A stretch of 64,000 nt of DNA from contig NC_044572.1 in the NCBI RefSeq assembly GCF_901933205.1, positions 25,568,501-25,632,500 of the forward strand. The letters run 5' to 3'. This stretch comes from Camarhynchus parvulus (taxonomy: Eukaryota > Chordata > Aves > Passeriformes > Thraupidae). The notes beneath the pieces were generated by a model. The model was not told the origin of the DNA, ran no database searches, and saw nothing but the letters and a program-made list of their open reading frames with translations. Positions 36,901 to 46,618 of the stretch are shown piece by piece (within the stretch, counting starts at the first letter, position 1; each line of letters begins with the position of its first letter). A program made the position numbers and the translations under genes.

Positions 36901-39900
36901 TAGTCAGTTGGCTTAAAGTTCTGTTCCAAAAATATAGTCTAGGAGGGAAAAAAATCTGTATTTAAAAATCCCATTTATTAGAAATGTACTATATTATTTA
37001 GCAAGCTGGTACATTGTTTTTCTTTTCTGTGATAAGTAATTTACCTTGTTTCTATTACTATTTTATCCAAGTTAGATATCTCAGGCTTTTTTATTTCCAG
37101 ACAAGTTTTCTGGCAGCCAAGAGGAGACAGCAGACAAGCCATAACATTTGTATAGTTGCCTTGTGGATGCCATTATCACTATTGATATTTGCCATATTAT
37201 TATTTTATTATTAATAATGTTAATAATAACAATACCCATAAAAACAGCAATTAAATGTATCTGGACATTTGGTCGATTCAATCTACTCCTTATAAAGTGA
37301 TTTTTAAATAATAATGAGATTAACAAATGAAGCCTTTGGAAGACCACCTGCTTCTTTCAAACCTATCCAGAGCTCTTGAGTCATCAAAATGGATCTGGAA
37401 ATTTTATCAGAATTTACTCCATGGCACAATTTGCAATCAAACCTGAATGTAACATCACCATTAATTAGGAACTTTCTTATGATAACAGCTTTTCTGGGTT
37501 TGAGAATGCTGTATGAGATAGAAAAAGTATTTTGCAGTTAATATTTTCAACATCTATGACGTCCATATTTTAGTAAATGACTTGAAAAAAAAGGGTTTTT
37601 TATCAATACCCATTTTCTTGGATGACATCTGATTTTTAAGACTGGATCAATATGGTTAATTTTATTAAAGTAAGATAAAAATGCAAAATTTTCATTTAAA
37701 AATAAAGAAAAAATGCTTAGGAAAATCCATTGGGCTCATCAGTTCCATATTTGATTTTTAAATGAACCTTTGCTCCTTAATTTTTTTCAGTTTTTTCCAA
37801 AGAGAAAGATGGCAAGTCCAAATGCAGAAGAAATAGCTGGTTTACAGTTTTCAGATATTTCTTCTGCTTAAAGAAAAACAAAACCAACCACCAAGCAGAA
37901 ATCTTTTTAAAAAATAAACCATGTTTATCCAGATAAGCAAGTAATTACACCCAAGCAGCTCAAAAAGCAGTGTCAAAATATTCATTACAGTAGACAAAGA
38001 GTGAAACACAGACTCCTACAAGGAAAAATATTCACAAAGGTCTTGCTGCATTTGTTTGCCAGAATGAGAAATACACACTGTACTTTAGTTTAATTGCTCT
38101 CAGAACATGCATTTTCAGCTGTAATGTATATTTGATTTAAGAATTAATAAGTGTATGTGAGATTAGGAAAAAATTAAAGTCTTTCATCAATAACAATGGA
38201 AGTTAATGAATCAAGCCGGGCTTTGGTGCATGTAAAGGCCCTGTTACAATTAGTGAAATAATCTGTTATACATCTTCACTACATTTGGCTTCTAACTCCT
38301 CAAAGCCATCTCATTTTTTTCAGACACTCTGCACAGGCTTAAGAGAAACTGCATATTTTACAAGAGCTTAATAATTAAACAAACAAAAACCCCAATGCTT
38401 TTAGCATTCAGTGCAGAAATAGGCTATGAACAAGCAAAACCCTGATAGCCACTTGATGAAATAATGCTCTCCCTTGTTCTGGTTCCCCAGTCACATAATG
38501 ACTGCAGTGGAGGTAGTCTGGTCCCCTTGCTGAGTCACTGCCTTTCCTTGCCTGGAGCTGAGACATTCACCTCTGAATTCTGCCTTAAATCACAAAGCAG
38601 GAATGAGAAGAGCTGCTTTGTGAGGCTGTGCTGCTGGATGGGGTTTGGGAATCATCAGGACCCTGCAATGCTCAATGTCAGGACAGCAGTACAGGCTTCC
38701 CCTGGCTGAGCGCTGCGAGGTTTGCAATCTCCTTTTAACCACTCACCAAGAGAGCCTTTTGCTGGGGGCACCAGTGATCCAATGAACTTTTTTCAGTGAT
38801 CAGATCATTCATCTGCAGACAGGCTGGTGGGAATCTTGCCATGCATTTATTGCAGGGGCTTGGTGTGAGTGTAATGGCAAAAATGTTTATTGCCTGTGGA
38901 GATCAGCCAGCGCAGCACCTCTGCTGCTCTCCAGGACCTGTGCCATCCCAGCTGCCAGCCAGCCAGGCTGGCACCATTCCCAGAAGAGACTGCTGGGGAA
39001 ACTCCTGGCAGAACGTGAGTCAAGGACAGAGGGATTTTCTGGCATGCCAGAGCTGGGGCTGAGAGAAAGACTGACAATCTTTTGAGCAGTTTCGTGACAT
39101 AGTTATTTGCTACAATTTAACTGTTACGTCACAGCATTCAGCTGAAAGTAATGTGCATAAATCTTGAAACAAATTAAATAGAAAAAAGGCTTTTCTTAGA
39201 ACGACTTTGAGAAAGTTTGAATTCTTTACTGTGTTAGAATTATGTAAGAAGTTTAACTTTCAGTAAGTGAAAAAAATCAAACATTTTCAGCATTGATGCG
39301 TTAAAAAGAGAATCTGAAAGATGTATAATACCAGCAGCAGCAAGGGAGTTGATCTCCAGGTGACGTTCTCCTTCTTGCCCTCATTTATTGCCTCATTGCC
39401 TATGCCGCCAGTAAATTTTGCCTGTTGTACAACATCCTAATATCCATATTATTATGGTCTGACACATAGCAGCAGAGTAACACAGGGGAGAAGAGAGCTC
39501 ACAAGCCTTATGCCTGGTTCTTAACCTTTTGCTTTTCTCTTACTGGAAAAGTACTTTAAAACAGACACAACACATGCCACTTCTTCCTCTGTGGTTCAGC
39601 TCCTTCCTCCCTAGCATTTCCAGCATATATGATCTGTAACAACATTTTTTCTTCTTTGGACTTTCTTTGGTATCCAAAAGGCCTCTGTGACCATCTCCTC
39701 TCTGCGACCAAGATGTAGTTCACAGTGATTTATGGGAAAGAAAGACAGATGGACATGCAGAGCTAGGCTCTGAAAGTACAAGCAGACAAGAGGTCTTGCT
39801 TGAAGCCATATCTCACGAGCACTTCAACTCTTCTTTGGCACCAGAAACACAGACAGGTGCTCTACCAGCCTTTAGAAATTACTTGCCCAGGTATAACGAC

Positions 39901-40484
39901 TTGTTATGAGGACTGTCTAGTCCTCTGAATCCTGAAAAATTATGGTTAGTGGGAGACCACCCTTGCTTCTTCCTCTCTGAACATGATGGTGTCATCATGG
40001 CCTCTCCTCCTACTCAATTTAATTGTGCTCAGCTGCATCAGAAAGTGGACAGAGGGAAATTGCTGTCAGCCTTGATGCTCAAAGCCATGCCTGCTGCCCA
40101 CCATCTTCCCACTCCTCTGTGATTTATCACTTACTTGCCTTGTAAGTCCAAATTTTCTATTTCTTTTACCATAGTTTCTACTTGTCTGTGAGTTTGAGTC
40201 TGTACTTTTGAAAAGAATAAATCCATGAATGGCTTTATTCCAGCTGTCACAGCTTTTATTGTGAAATATAAATAAAAAGTTCCAGAAGAGTACTTTTTTC
40301 CTGCTTTATAATGTGAGACGAAGATGGAGTGAAACAGATATCACCCACTGGAAGGCAGAGCCCACACACTCATAATGATTCATTAAATCATCCATCACAC
40401 TTCCCTGAGAGAGTCTATGGCCTTTCAGCCACTCAAGTGCATATCCACCTCTCACCTGCTTGGTTGGGAGCTAAATGGCTCCTT
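27979..40484. other. 12.5-kb block with no recognised gene or transposon
   Basis: No CR1 terminus, LTR signature or long simple repeat was recognised here, unlike the flanks. Frames are short: 143 codons at 30354-30785 (minus) is the longest, and it has no domain. A 13-bp tandem (ATCTTCAGAATGG twice) lies at about 29747-29772. AT-rich, homeodomain-like words such as ATTAATTACAATTATTAAT occur near 34543. GC-richer patches lie at 38470-38720 and 38890-39060. The block may hold regulatory DNA or introns. Confidence 0.5.
37190..37234. repeat. ATT/AAT low-complexity run
   Basis: Imperfect (ATT)n/(AAT)n: ATATTATTATTTTATTATTA followed by ATAATGTTAATAATAAC. Partly self-complementary. Confidence 0.75.
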
Positions 40485-40585
40485 CATAGGTTCATGGAAT
40501 ACTTTGGGCTGGAAAGGATGCTGGAGGTCACCTGAGCAAATCCAATTTGCAGCCCAAAGAGAGCTTTTGCAGGGCTGACAGCAGA
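40485..40585 (-). mobile_element. CR1 LINE, 3' end fragment
   Basis: The plus strand reads CATAGGTTCATGGAATACTT, then TGGGCTGGAAAGGATGCTGG and AGGTCACCTGAG, the reverse complement of a CR1 3' end. It is more diverged than the other copies, and its 5' limit is uncertain. Confidence 0.75.
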
Positions 40586-40760
40586 GGATCATAAATTCTT
40601 CTGAAGTAAAGCAGACTGTCAATCCCACTGGAGATCATCTTGACCATGGAAGAAAGCTGCACTCCTGACATTAAAGAAACACAAAGACAATACTAAAGAA
40701 AGTACATCAAGAAAGAATGACAACAGGAAGCCAAATTGCTGTATACTAATCAAAGAAGTG

Positions 40761-40845
40761 ATTTGTGTGCCAAGCAGAAAAACAGACTTTTTCCCCTGTT
40801 CTTAGAAGCTCATAAAGGTGTTGTTTATACAACTGAATCTCAAAT
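40761..40845. repeat. ~85-bp dispersed repeat, copy A
   Basis: Contains TGCCAAGCAGAAA, CAGACTT, TTCCCCTG, GAAGCTCATAAAG and TGTTGTTTAT in the same order as copy B at 42204-42288. About 10 mismatches over about 81 aligned bases and no gaps by hand alignment. The family is not recognised. The two copies flank the LTR at 41512-42062. Confidence 0.8.
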
Positions 40846-41511
40846 GTAATAAACCCATGATCCTCTGAGTTACCCCACCTCCAGGCCTGTCTGCTGCCAA
40901 ATGCATCACCAACATTATCATCACTGCGTGTTACTGTCACCTGCTCCTACCATCTCAGGGCCTTCTCCACAAGAAAAATAGTGCTTATTTCATGTACAGA
41001 GGTTACTGCCTTCATCAAGAGCTGAGTACCTCATTCAGGCCCAGGAAGAGTCATTCATTTGGGTCCTCACAGAGAGCTCAGAAAGGGCTAAAGCTGGTAG
41101 ATTCAATATCATCTGTTTCAACTTGGTGAAGATCCCACTGGAGGATCCAGCTCTCAGGTGTCCCATGGACAGTGGGACACTGCTTTGTTAGAGCCAGTGC
41201 CCCTGAAAAGACTATTGCAAAAACACCTAACCCCAGATCAAGGGAACAGAAAGTCCTTAAAGCCAGATACTTACTATAGAGCAAAACAAATATTTATTTA
41301 GTTTGAGTGACCTGAGTTTGCTCCAGCAATAAAGTGAGCCACAGACACTTCACATCTTTAAACAGCCTGAACATTAATTGTACATTGTAATTGTCTGTTT
41401 CAGCAGAGACAGCCATCATGCTGACATCTCTTAAATTTTCTTTTACAAGGCCACAATTAAACTCCCTCTCTTCCTGAGCTGGGCAGCATCTAGGTGTTTT
41501 GCAAGGACAGA
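40846..41511. other. Non-coding spacer
   Basis: No gene or recognised element between repeat copy A and the 41.5-kb LTR. Confidence 0.5.
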
Positions 41512-42062
41512 TGTCATGGTTTAGCCCCCACCAGCAGGATCATGAGAGAATTGGAAGGGTAAAAGCTGGAAAACTTGTGAGTTGAGTTAAAGAGTTTAAT
41601 ATGGAAAGCAAAACTCACTCAAAGAAAGAAAAACAAGGAATTCACTGCTTTCCATGGGCAGATAAGTGTTCAGCCATCTCCAGGAGAGCAGGGCCCTACC
41701 ACACATAGTGGTTACTTGGGAAGACAAATGCCATCACTCCAAAAGCACCCTAGTTCTTGCTTTTGCCCTTCTGCCCCATGTTTATGCCCACTGTGTGATG
41801 TCACATGGTCTGGAATATCCCTTTGGCCAGCTGGGGTCACCTGTCCTGCCTGTGCCTCCTCCCAACCTCCCGTGGGGCCCCTTTCCCCTCACCAGGATGA
41901 CAGTATGAAAAGCAGAAAAGGCCTTGGCTCTGTGCAAGTCCTGCTCAGCAAGAACAAAATCGTCCCTGCACTATCATCACTGTGTCCATCACAAATCCAA
42001 ACCACAGCCCCATTGCAGCCACCGTGAGGAGAGTTAACTCTACCCCAGCCAAAACCAGCACA
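41512..42062 (-). mobile_element. Solo LTR, avian ERVL-type, with 5-bp target duplication
   Basis: The plus strand reads TGTCATGGTTTAGCCCCCAC at the start and CCCCAGCCAAAACCAGCACA at the end. This is the reverse complement of a common avian ERV LTR whose sense strand begins TGTGCTGGTTTTGGCTGGGG. CACATGGTCTGGAATATCCC (about 41803) is another hallmark. The sense-strand polyadenylation signal is ATTAAA, seen on the plus strand as TTTAAT at about 41596. Flanking ACAGA (41507-41511) and ACAGG (42063-42067) are a 5-bp target-site duplication with one mismatch, which sets both ends. The 551-bp element has no internal genes beside it. Confidence 0.88.
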
Positions 42063-42203
42063 ACAGGGAAAAACATGATTAATGGATCTCCTTATCCACA
42101 TCCAGGCTGTTCCTCCATGCCAGCTAATTTGAATGCAGCTTTATGCAGAAGATTATGTCACTGACAGAATTACAAAGACATTTCCTGCTTTGTTCTAACT
42201 GCC

Positions 42204-42288
42204 ATTTGAGTGCCAAGCAGAAATACAGACTTCTTCCCCTGGCCTTTGAAGCTCATAAAGATGTTGTTTATGCAGCTGAAGCTCACAG
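42204..42288. repeat. ~85-bp dispersed repeat, copy B
   Basis: Partner of copy A at 40761-40845, in the same orientation and about 88% identical by hand alignment. The flanks outside the shared 85 bp do not resemble each other, so this is either a short dispersed repeat or the remnant of a larger duplication. Confidence 0.8.
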
Positions 42289-42898
42289 AGACTGTCAGAG
42301 TTTCAGCAGTGAAGTTATTTAGGGGAACAAACAGTGTTTCCACCCAGGTTGTGCAGATTTCATATATCCATACTGTACAGAGGATATTCCCACACAGTGC
42401 TGTGGACTCCTGCAGCAGCAGAGTCTGTGGGACAGATTCCTGCTGCCAAGCCATTCCACCAGCAACCCCTCTGCAACTGATGGAGGATGTGTAACAACTC
42501 ACCCTCTGGTTGCTCTGTTGGTGCTGATGTTTACTTTTGCTTCAGGATTATCAGCTTTGGATCCACAGGCTCTTCTCATGCTCAGTTAACAGACACACTA
42601 TCCCCTGGTTTCTTTTATTTGGAGAATCCAGGTGGCTTTTAAGCAGTATTTTGAGATTACAAACTCACAGCTGGGAGCAGACTTGGCTTTTGCAGGGACA
42701 AGCTGGCAAGTAAGTGGCTGCATGAGATAGGAGGAATAAAAGAATGGTGAATAGGGGAAACAATTTGTCAAAGTCTTGTTTTCCAAAGCTGCTTACTGAA
42801 ACAATTCAGCTTGTCTGGATTTTCTTCTCTTCCCCCAAACCACTTGCTGGTTTTAAACTCAGTTCCTTTCACCTTTCTATCAAGGCAAAGGTGTGCAG
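42289..42898. other. Non-coding spacer
   Basis: Nothing recognised between repeat copy B and the CR1 3' end at 42.9 kb. Confidence 0.5.
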
Positions 42899-42975
42899 GA
42901 TCACAGAATATCCTGAGTTGGAAGGGACCCGCAAGGATCATAAAAGTCTGACTCCTGACTGGACTCTTTGGCAGG
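42899..42975 (-). mobile_element. CR1 LINE, 3' end fragment
   Basis: The plus strand reads GATCACAGAATATCCTGAG, then TTGGAAGGGACCCGCAAGGA and TCATAAAAGTCTGACTCCT, the reverse complement of a CR1 3' end. Same subfamily look as the copy at 9063. The 5' limit is uncertain. Confidence 0.88.
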
Positions 42976-45002
42976 TGGGGGAGAGCTCATAGGAGAACCC
43001 CAGCAACTCTTGATACTTCAATGCCTCTTGCTGCCTCTGGCTCACTGTCCCATGGGAATGAAGATCAGGAGAAGACCTAAGAGAAGAAGGACAGAAAGGA
43101 AATGCACAGATTAATTTAAATTCAGAATCTGACCTGACACCAATTAAAATCCAAGCTCAGAGGTTAAGCGGAAATTTTTCAATCTTCTTTCAAGTATCTC
43201 ATCAAAACAGCACAGGATTGAATGCTGAAAATAAAAAGAAAACTACCTGCAGGCTTTTAATAGAGTGAAGTATTTACAACAGCACATCACTGGTAAATGC
43301 TGACACAAAAAAAGCTCTTGAAAATGTCTGTCAGGGAGAATAATTTAGAAATCGGGAATCACAGGCAGTGTCACACAGTCTGAACATTGTTGGGCTGGAA
43401 AGTACTGTTCATAGCTGAGAAAGTGAGGTGCATTTGTACTGAACATGTTGACAGCTTTGTGGGTGGCTACTCTTAAAGGTATTTGTGCCTTTGTAGAAGA
43501 TGTCCAAAACCCCAGCAGGAAAGGAAGTTACCAAACACAGATAACAACTACATTTCCTGGAGAAACCAGGTTCTGCTGCAGGGGAAGAGGGGAGAGGGAG
43601 GAAGGAACTGAGGACAACAAAGGATGCTGTTTGCAGGTGAGGACCTTCCCTCCAGGGAAAGCACTGGTACCCAGGGAAGGAAGGCAACTATGTGGGACAC
43701 GATTGGGGTGCTGTGGTCACAGATGGTGGTGGTTGGTGTGTGTGAATCTGCCTGAGGATGGTGGGATTATGGCCAGGTGAAAAGCTCAAGGGTGCACATT
43801 CCTGTGTAGGGCTAAATCAGCACAGGTTTTGTCAGAAGCCATTAGTGGTTCTTTTAGTAAGTGCCTAAGAAATGCTGATAGATCAATTTTTCATATTTTA
43901 TCCATGCAGGGGAAAAAAAAGGACAGAAAATAAAACTTTTTATTTCCTACTGAGAAAATAAATTTTGTATTAATTGACTTTTGGAGTAAGGCATCAGCTA
44001 TTTGCTGTTTCACCTGCTCAACTTCATGTAATCCCAGATACAAAAACATTCTCAAGCATGCTAAAAACATGATATGTGTCCTTCTTCCATAAGGAAATGA
44101 TAATTATCAGCTCATATGTATCCTGATTGATGCAGACTAACAGTGGTAAAAATAGCACCTATTTAAGCAAGCAGATAGATTTTACAGAGTCTTTTAGCTT
44201 TTGAAGTCAGCATCGAGTCAGAGCAGAAATACCTGATAAAACCTGTCTCTTTTCCATGCAGGCAGTTATCCCACCCCTGCCAGCTGCACGGGGTCCCTGG
44301 CTCTGGGATCAGCACTGCAGGGTGTTCCTACACCAGCCACAAAGGCTGCCCAGGCCCCTCCACACCCAACAGACATTGTGCTTACAGCAAAACTTCAGCA
44401 AAATGAACTTTTCTCATGTGAAACACCTCATATCTGAAGCGGTGGCATCTCCTGAATATCCCTAGGAGTTCCACTACTCTCTGCTCCTTGTGAACACTCC
44501 TTATGGACTTCATTTAGAGAAGCTTAAGGCTCCCTATTTGCTCGGAGAAACCCTCTCCATGCAGAGTTGTCCCATGCTTTTAGAAACAGAGCTGTAGCTT
44601 CAGAGCTCACCCAGACCCTCTTCTTTACCCTGGATTTTTTTGAGTGATGTATCAATGTTCAAGTATTTGAGGAATAATTTATATGTTTGAAGTCCAAGGA
44701 AAGACTGATTTTGATGGCTTTTGTTTATCTTCAGTTCTTTACTCACCTGTCAATTCTATTGCTACTCTTTTATAAGATGTCTATTAGCATTAAAAATATT
44801 TTTGAAAGATTCATAAACCCATTCTGGCAATTACGTTGCCTTCACAATGTATCAATTTGGCAGTGTGAGAACAGGGGAACATTTACTTTCATAGTGATTG
44901 ACTTTCTACTTTATAAAAATCCAGTGAACTGAGTTCCGCTTATTTTAGGTGTAAACAAGCAGATTATTCAAAAATAATTAAGAAAAAATAGTTCTGTTTA
45001 TT
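42976..45002. other. Non-coding DNA, nothing recognised
   Basis: No gene or clear mobile element. A GC-richer patch at 43560-43760 and another at 44260-44360 are unassigned. Confidence 0.5.
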
Positions 45003-45409
45003 CAACACTGTCAGGACCCAGGACATCCCTCTGGCTGTGCTGAGCAGCCAATACCCCTGCCAGGGGTCTCAGAGACCCTGGCACAGAGCCCAGGATGCCT
45101 GTGGTTTTGATTATGGCTCATGGAGCAAGTTACCAACCTTAGATGAAGATCTGCAAGCCATGACAAATTAGGTAGAATGATAGTGAATTTATCACAAGAT
45201 GAAAAAGTAGATTTGGGGGTTTTTAGAATGGGGATTCAAGAAAGCAAGATAGAAGGATATGAGCGTGTCCAGCCTTTCTTCTTATTCTTGGCCTCCATCT
45301 TCTGCTGTGATGTTGGCACTTTTAGATTGGTTTAGAGTAGAAACCCACTGTCTAACATAGGTGATAGATATTGGAAAGTTATTGTAAACATTGTACATGT
45401 AGTTTTTAG

Positions 45410-45416
45410 TATAAAG
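45410..45416 (+). promoter_or_regulatory. TATA box of the 45.0-kb LTR
   Basis: TATAAAG about 100 bp upstream of AATAAA within the LTR, in the spacing expected of U3-R. A solo LTR keeping this motif could act as an alternative promoter on the plus strand. Confidence 0.65.
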
Positions 45417-45510
45417 ACATAACACTGCCCTGGGGGCAGGCAGAATGCCTGGACTGTCTTGCTGAGTGGACCTCTGCAGGACAGGAGAAAGAATTTTATA
45501 GATAAGATAC

Positions 45511-45516
45511 AATAAA
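45511..45516 (+). promoter_or_regulatory. Polyadenylation signal AATAAA of the 45.0-kb LTR
   Basis: Canonical hexamer downstream of the LTR TATA box, in the same sense as the element. Confidence 0.7.
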
Positions 45517-45635
45517 CAACCTTGAGACTGAGAAATGAAGAGCCCTGACTCTTTCTTCAAGCGCCAAGCTAAGAAAAGAGACTTTCCAAATTTTCTCGGG
45601 GTCACTCTGACCATCTGGAGATCCCGACACAACCC

Positions 45636-46230
45636 CATTGAAAGCTACCTTACATATGTTTTTATAACCAAATTTAAGTGTGATTTGTGTTGCTTAAAAT
45701 ATTAATCTGCTCCACAGCTATGAACAGAATAAATGGTTTTCAGTATATTTAATTTGAACTACTGAGCACCTTTTCTCCCATACTGGGGACAAACAGTTTC
45801 ACTGGCACAGAAATTTAATGGGCAGGGTTTGTGACCTGACACTGAGCCTCCAGACATCTGCAGTGAAGTCCTACAGCAGGAACTGGAAACAGGAGATCAC
45901 TTTGAAGATGTGCAATGGCTGACAGCACTGTTTTGGCACACTGTTAGGCTGGCCTAACCCGAGTAAGCAATGCTCAAGGAGCAGTCTGCACTCTCAGTCC
46001 ATGACTAGGACTTCTGGAGACACAGCTGCCCCTTGCCTGGAGCTCAGCTGAGGCAAGGCATCATTCCTTCCATGACACACGTCTCTCTGCACCCTGGGAA
46101 GGCTGCATGGGGTTGCAGATGGTGCTGGAACGCTGGCACTGGCTGAGGGGTAAGATGGAGTAGAAATTCTCCAGAGTAGAAATCCATTTTGATTTAGCGA
46201 AATGTACATCTTTGAGCTAAGTCTGTAGTT
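45636..46230. other. Non-coding spacer between two LTRs
   Basis: No gene or recognised element. Confidence 0.5.
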
Positions 46231-46618
46231 TGTAAACATAGCTATTTAGTCTGACCGCCTGCTCTCGTAAAAAGCCTAGGCTCAGAGAAACTGCTTCAGT
46301 GAAGGACAGAGATAAGGGGGAGAGACAGAGAGAGACAGAGACTGCTGTGAGAGCAGGTCAACCTGACCTAGGAATTCTTTCTGATAAAGAAGAACTAGCG
46401 GAAAATGTCACACGAAATTTGTAAAAATGAATATGTATGAACCTATTGTGAAATGGCATGCATATGGATTTGAGAGGGGGATAAAAAGGGACCTGCAGTT
46501 CCCAGAGGTATGCATGCCTTTTAAGGAGAGCAATCTCCACGTGTCCAGCGCTGTAATAAACATACCGGCTTTACAACTTTCACAAAGTTGTGGTGTTTTT
46601 GTTTGTCTCTGCAAAACA
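46231..46618 (+). mobile_element. Probable passerine ERV LTR with TATA and polyA signal
   Basis: GGGGGATAAAAAGGGACCTG (from about 46477) gives a TATA-like box. GTCCAGCGCTGTAATAAACA follows, with AATAAA at about 46555, and then GTTGTGGTGTTTTTGTTTGT. The TATA-to-AATAAA spacing of about 75 bp and the CCACGTGTCCAGCGCTG words fit an LTR R region that I associate with bird ERVs. The ends are uncertain: TGTAAACATA at 46231 and GCAAAACA at 46618 are best guesses, and no target duplication is seen. A GA-rich run lies at 46310-46341 inside it. Confidence 0.62.

Larger units (their letters stand above)
45009..45629 (+). mobile_element. Solo LTR, songbird ERVK-type, 6-bp target duplication
   Basis: Starts TGTCAGGACCCAGGACATCC and ends GGAGATCCCGACA, a 621-bp LTR that I recognise from songbird genomes. 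A TATAAAG box lies at 45410-45416 and AATAAA at 45511-45516, in correct U3-R-U5 order on the plus strand. CAACAC (45003-45008) and CAACCC (45630-45635) are a 6-bp target-site duplication with one mismatch, the length expected of ERVK integrases. Promoter, signal and ends are all preserved, so it looks among the younger insertions here. No retroviral genes flank it. The 118-codon minus-strand frame inside is not a gene. Confidence 0.92.

Noticed and set aside
43380..43430. TTGTTGGGCTGGAAAGTACTG as a CR1 3' end
   Set aside because: One short block only, without the tail repeat or downstream consensus.
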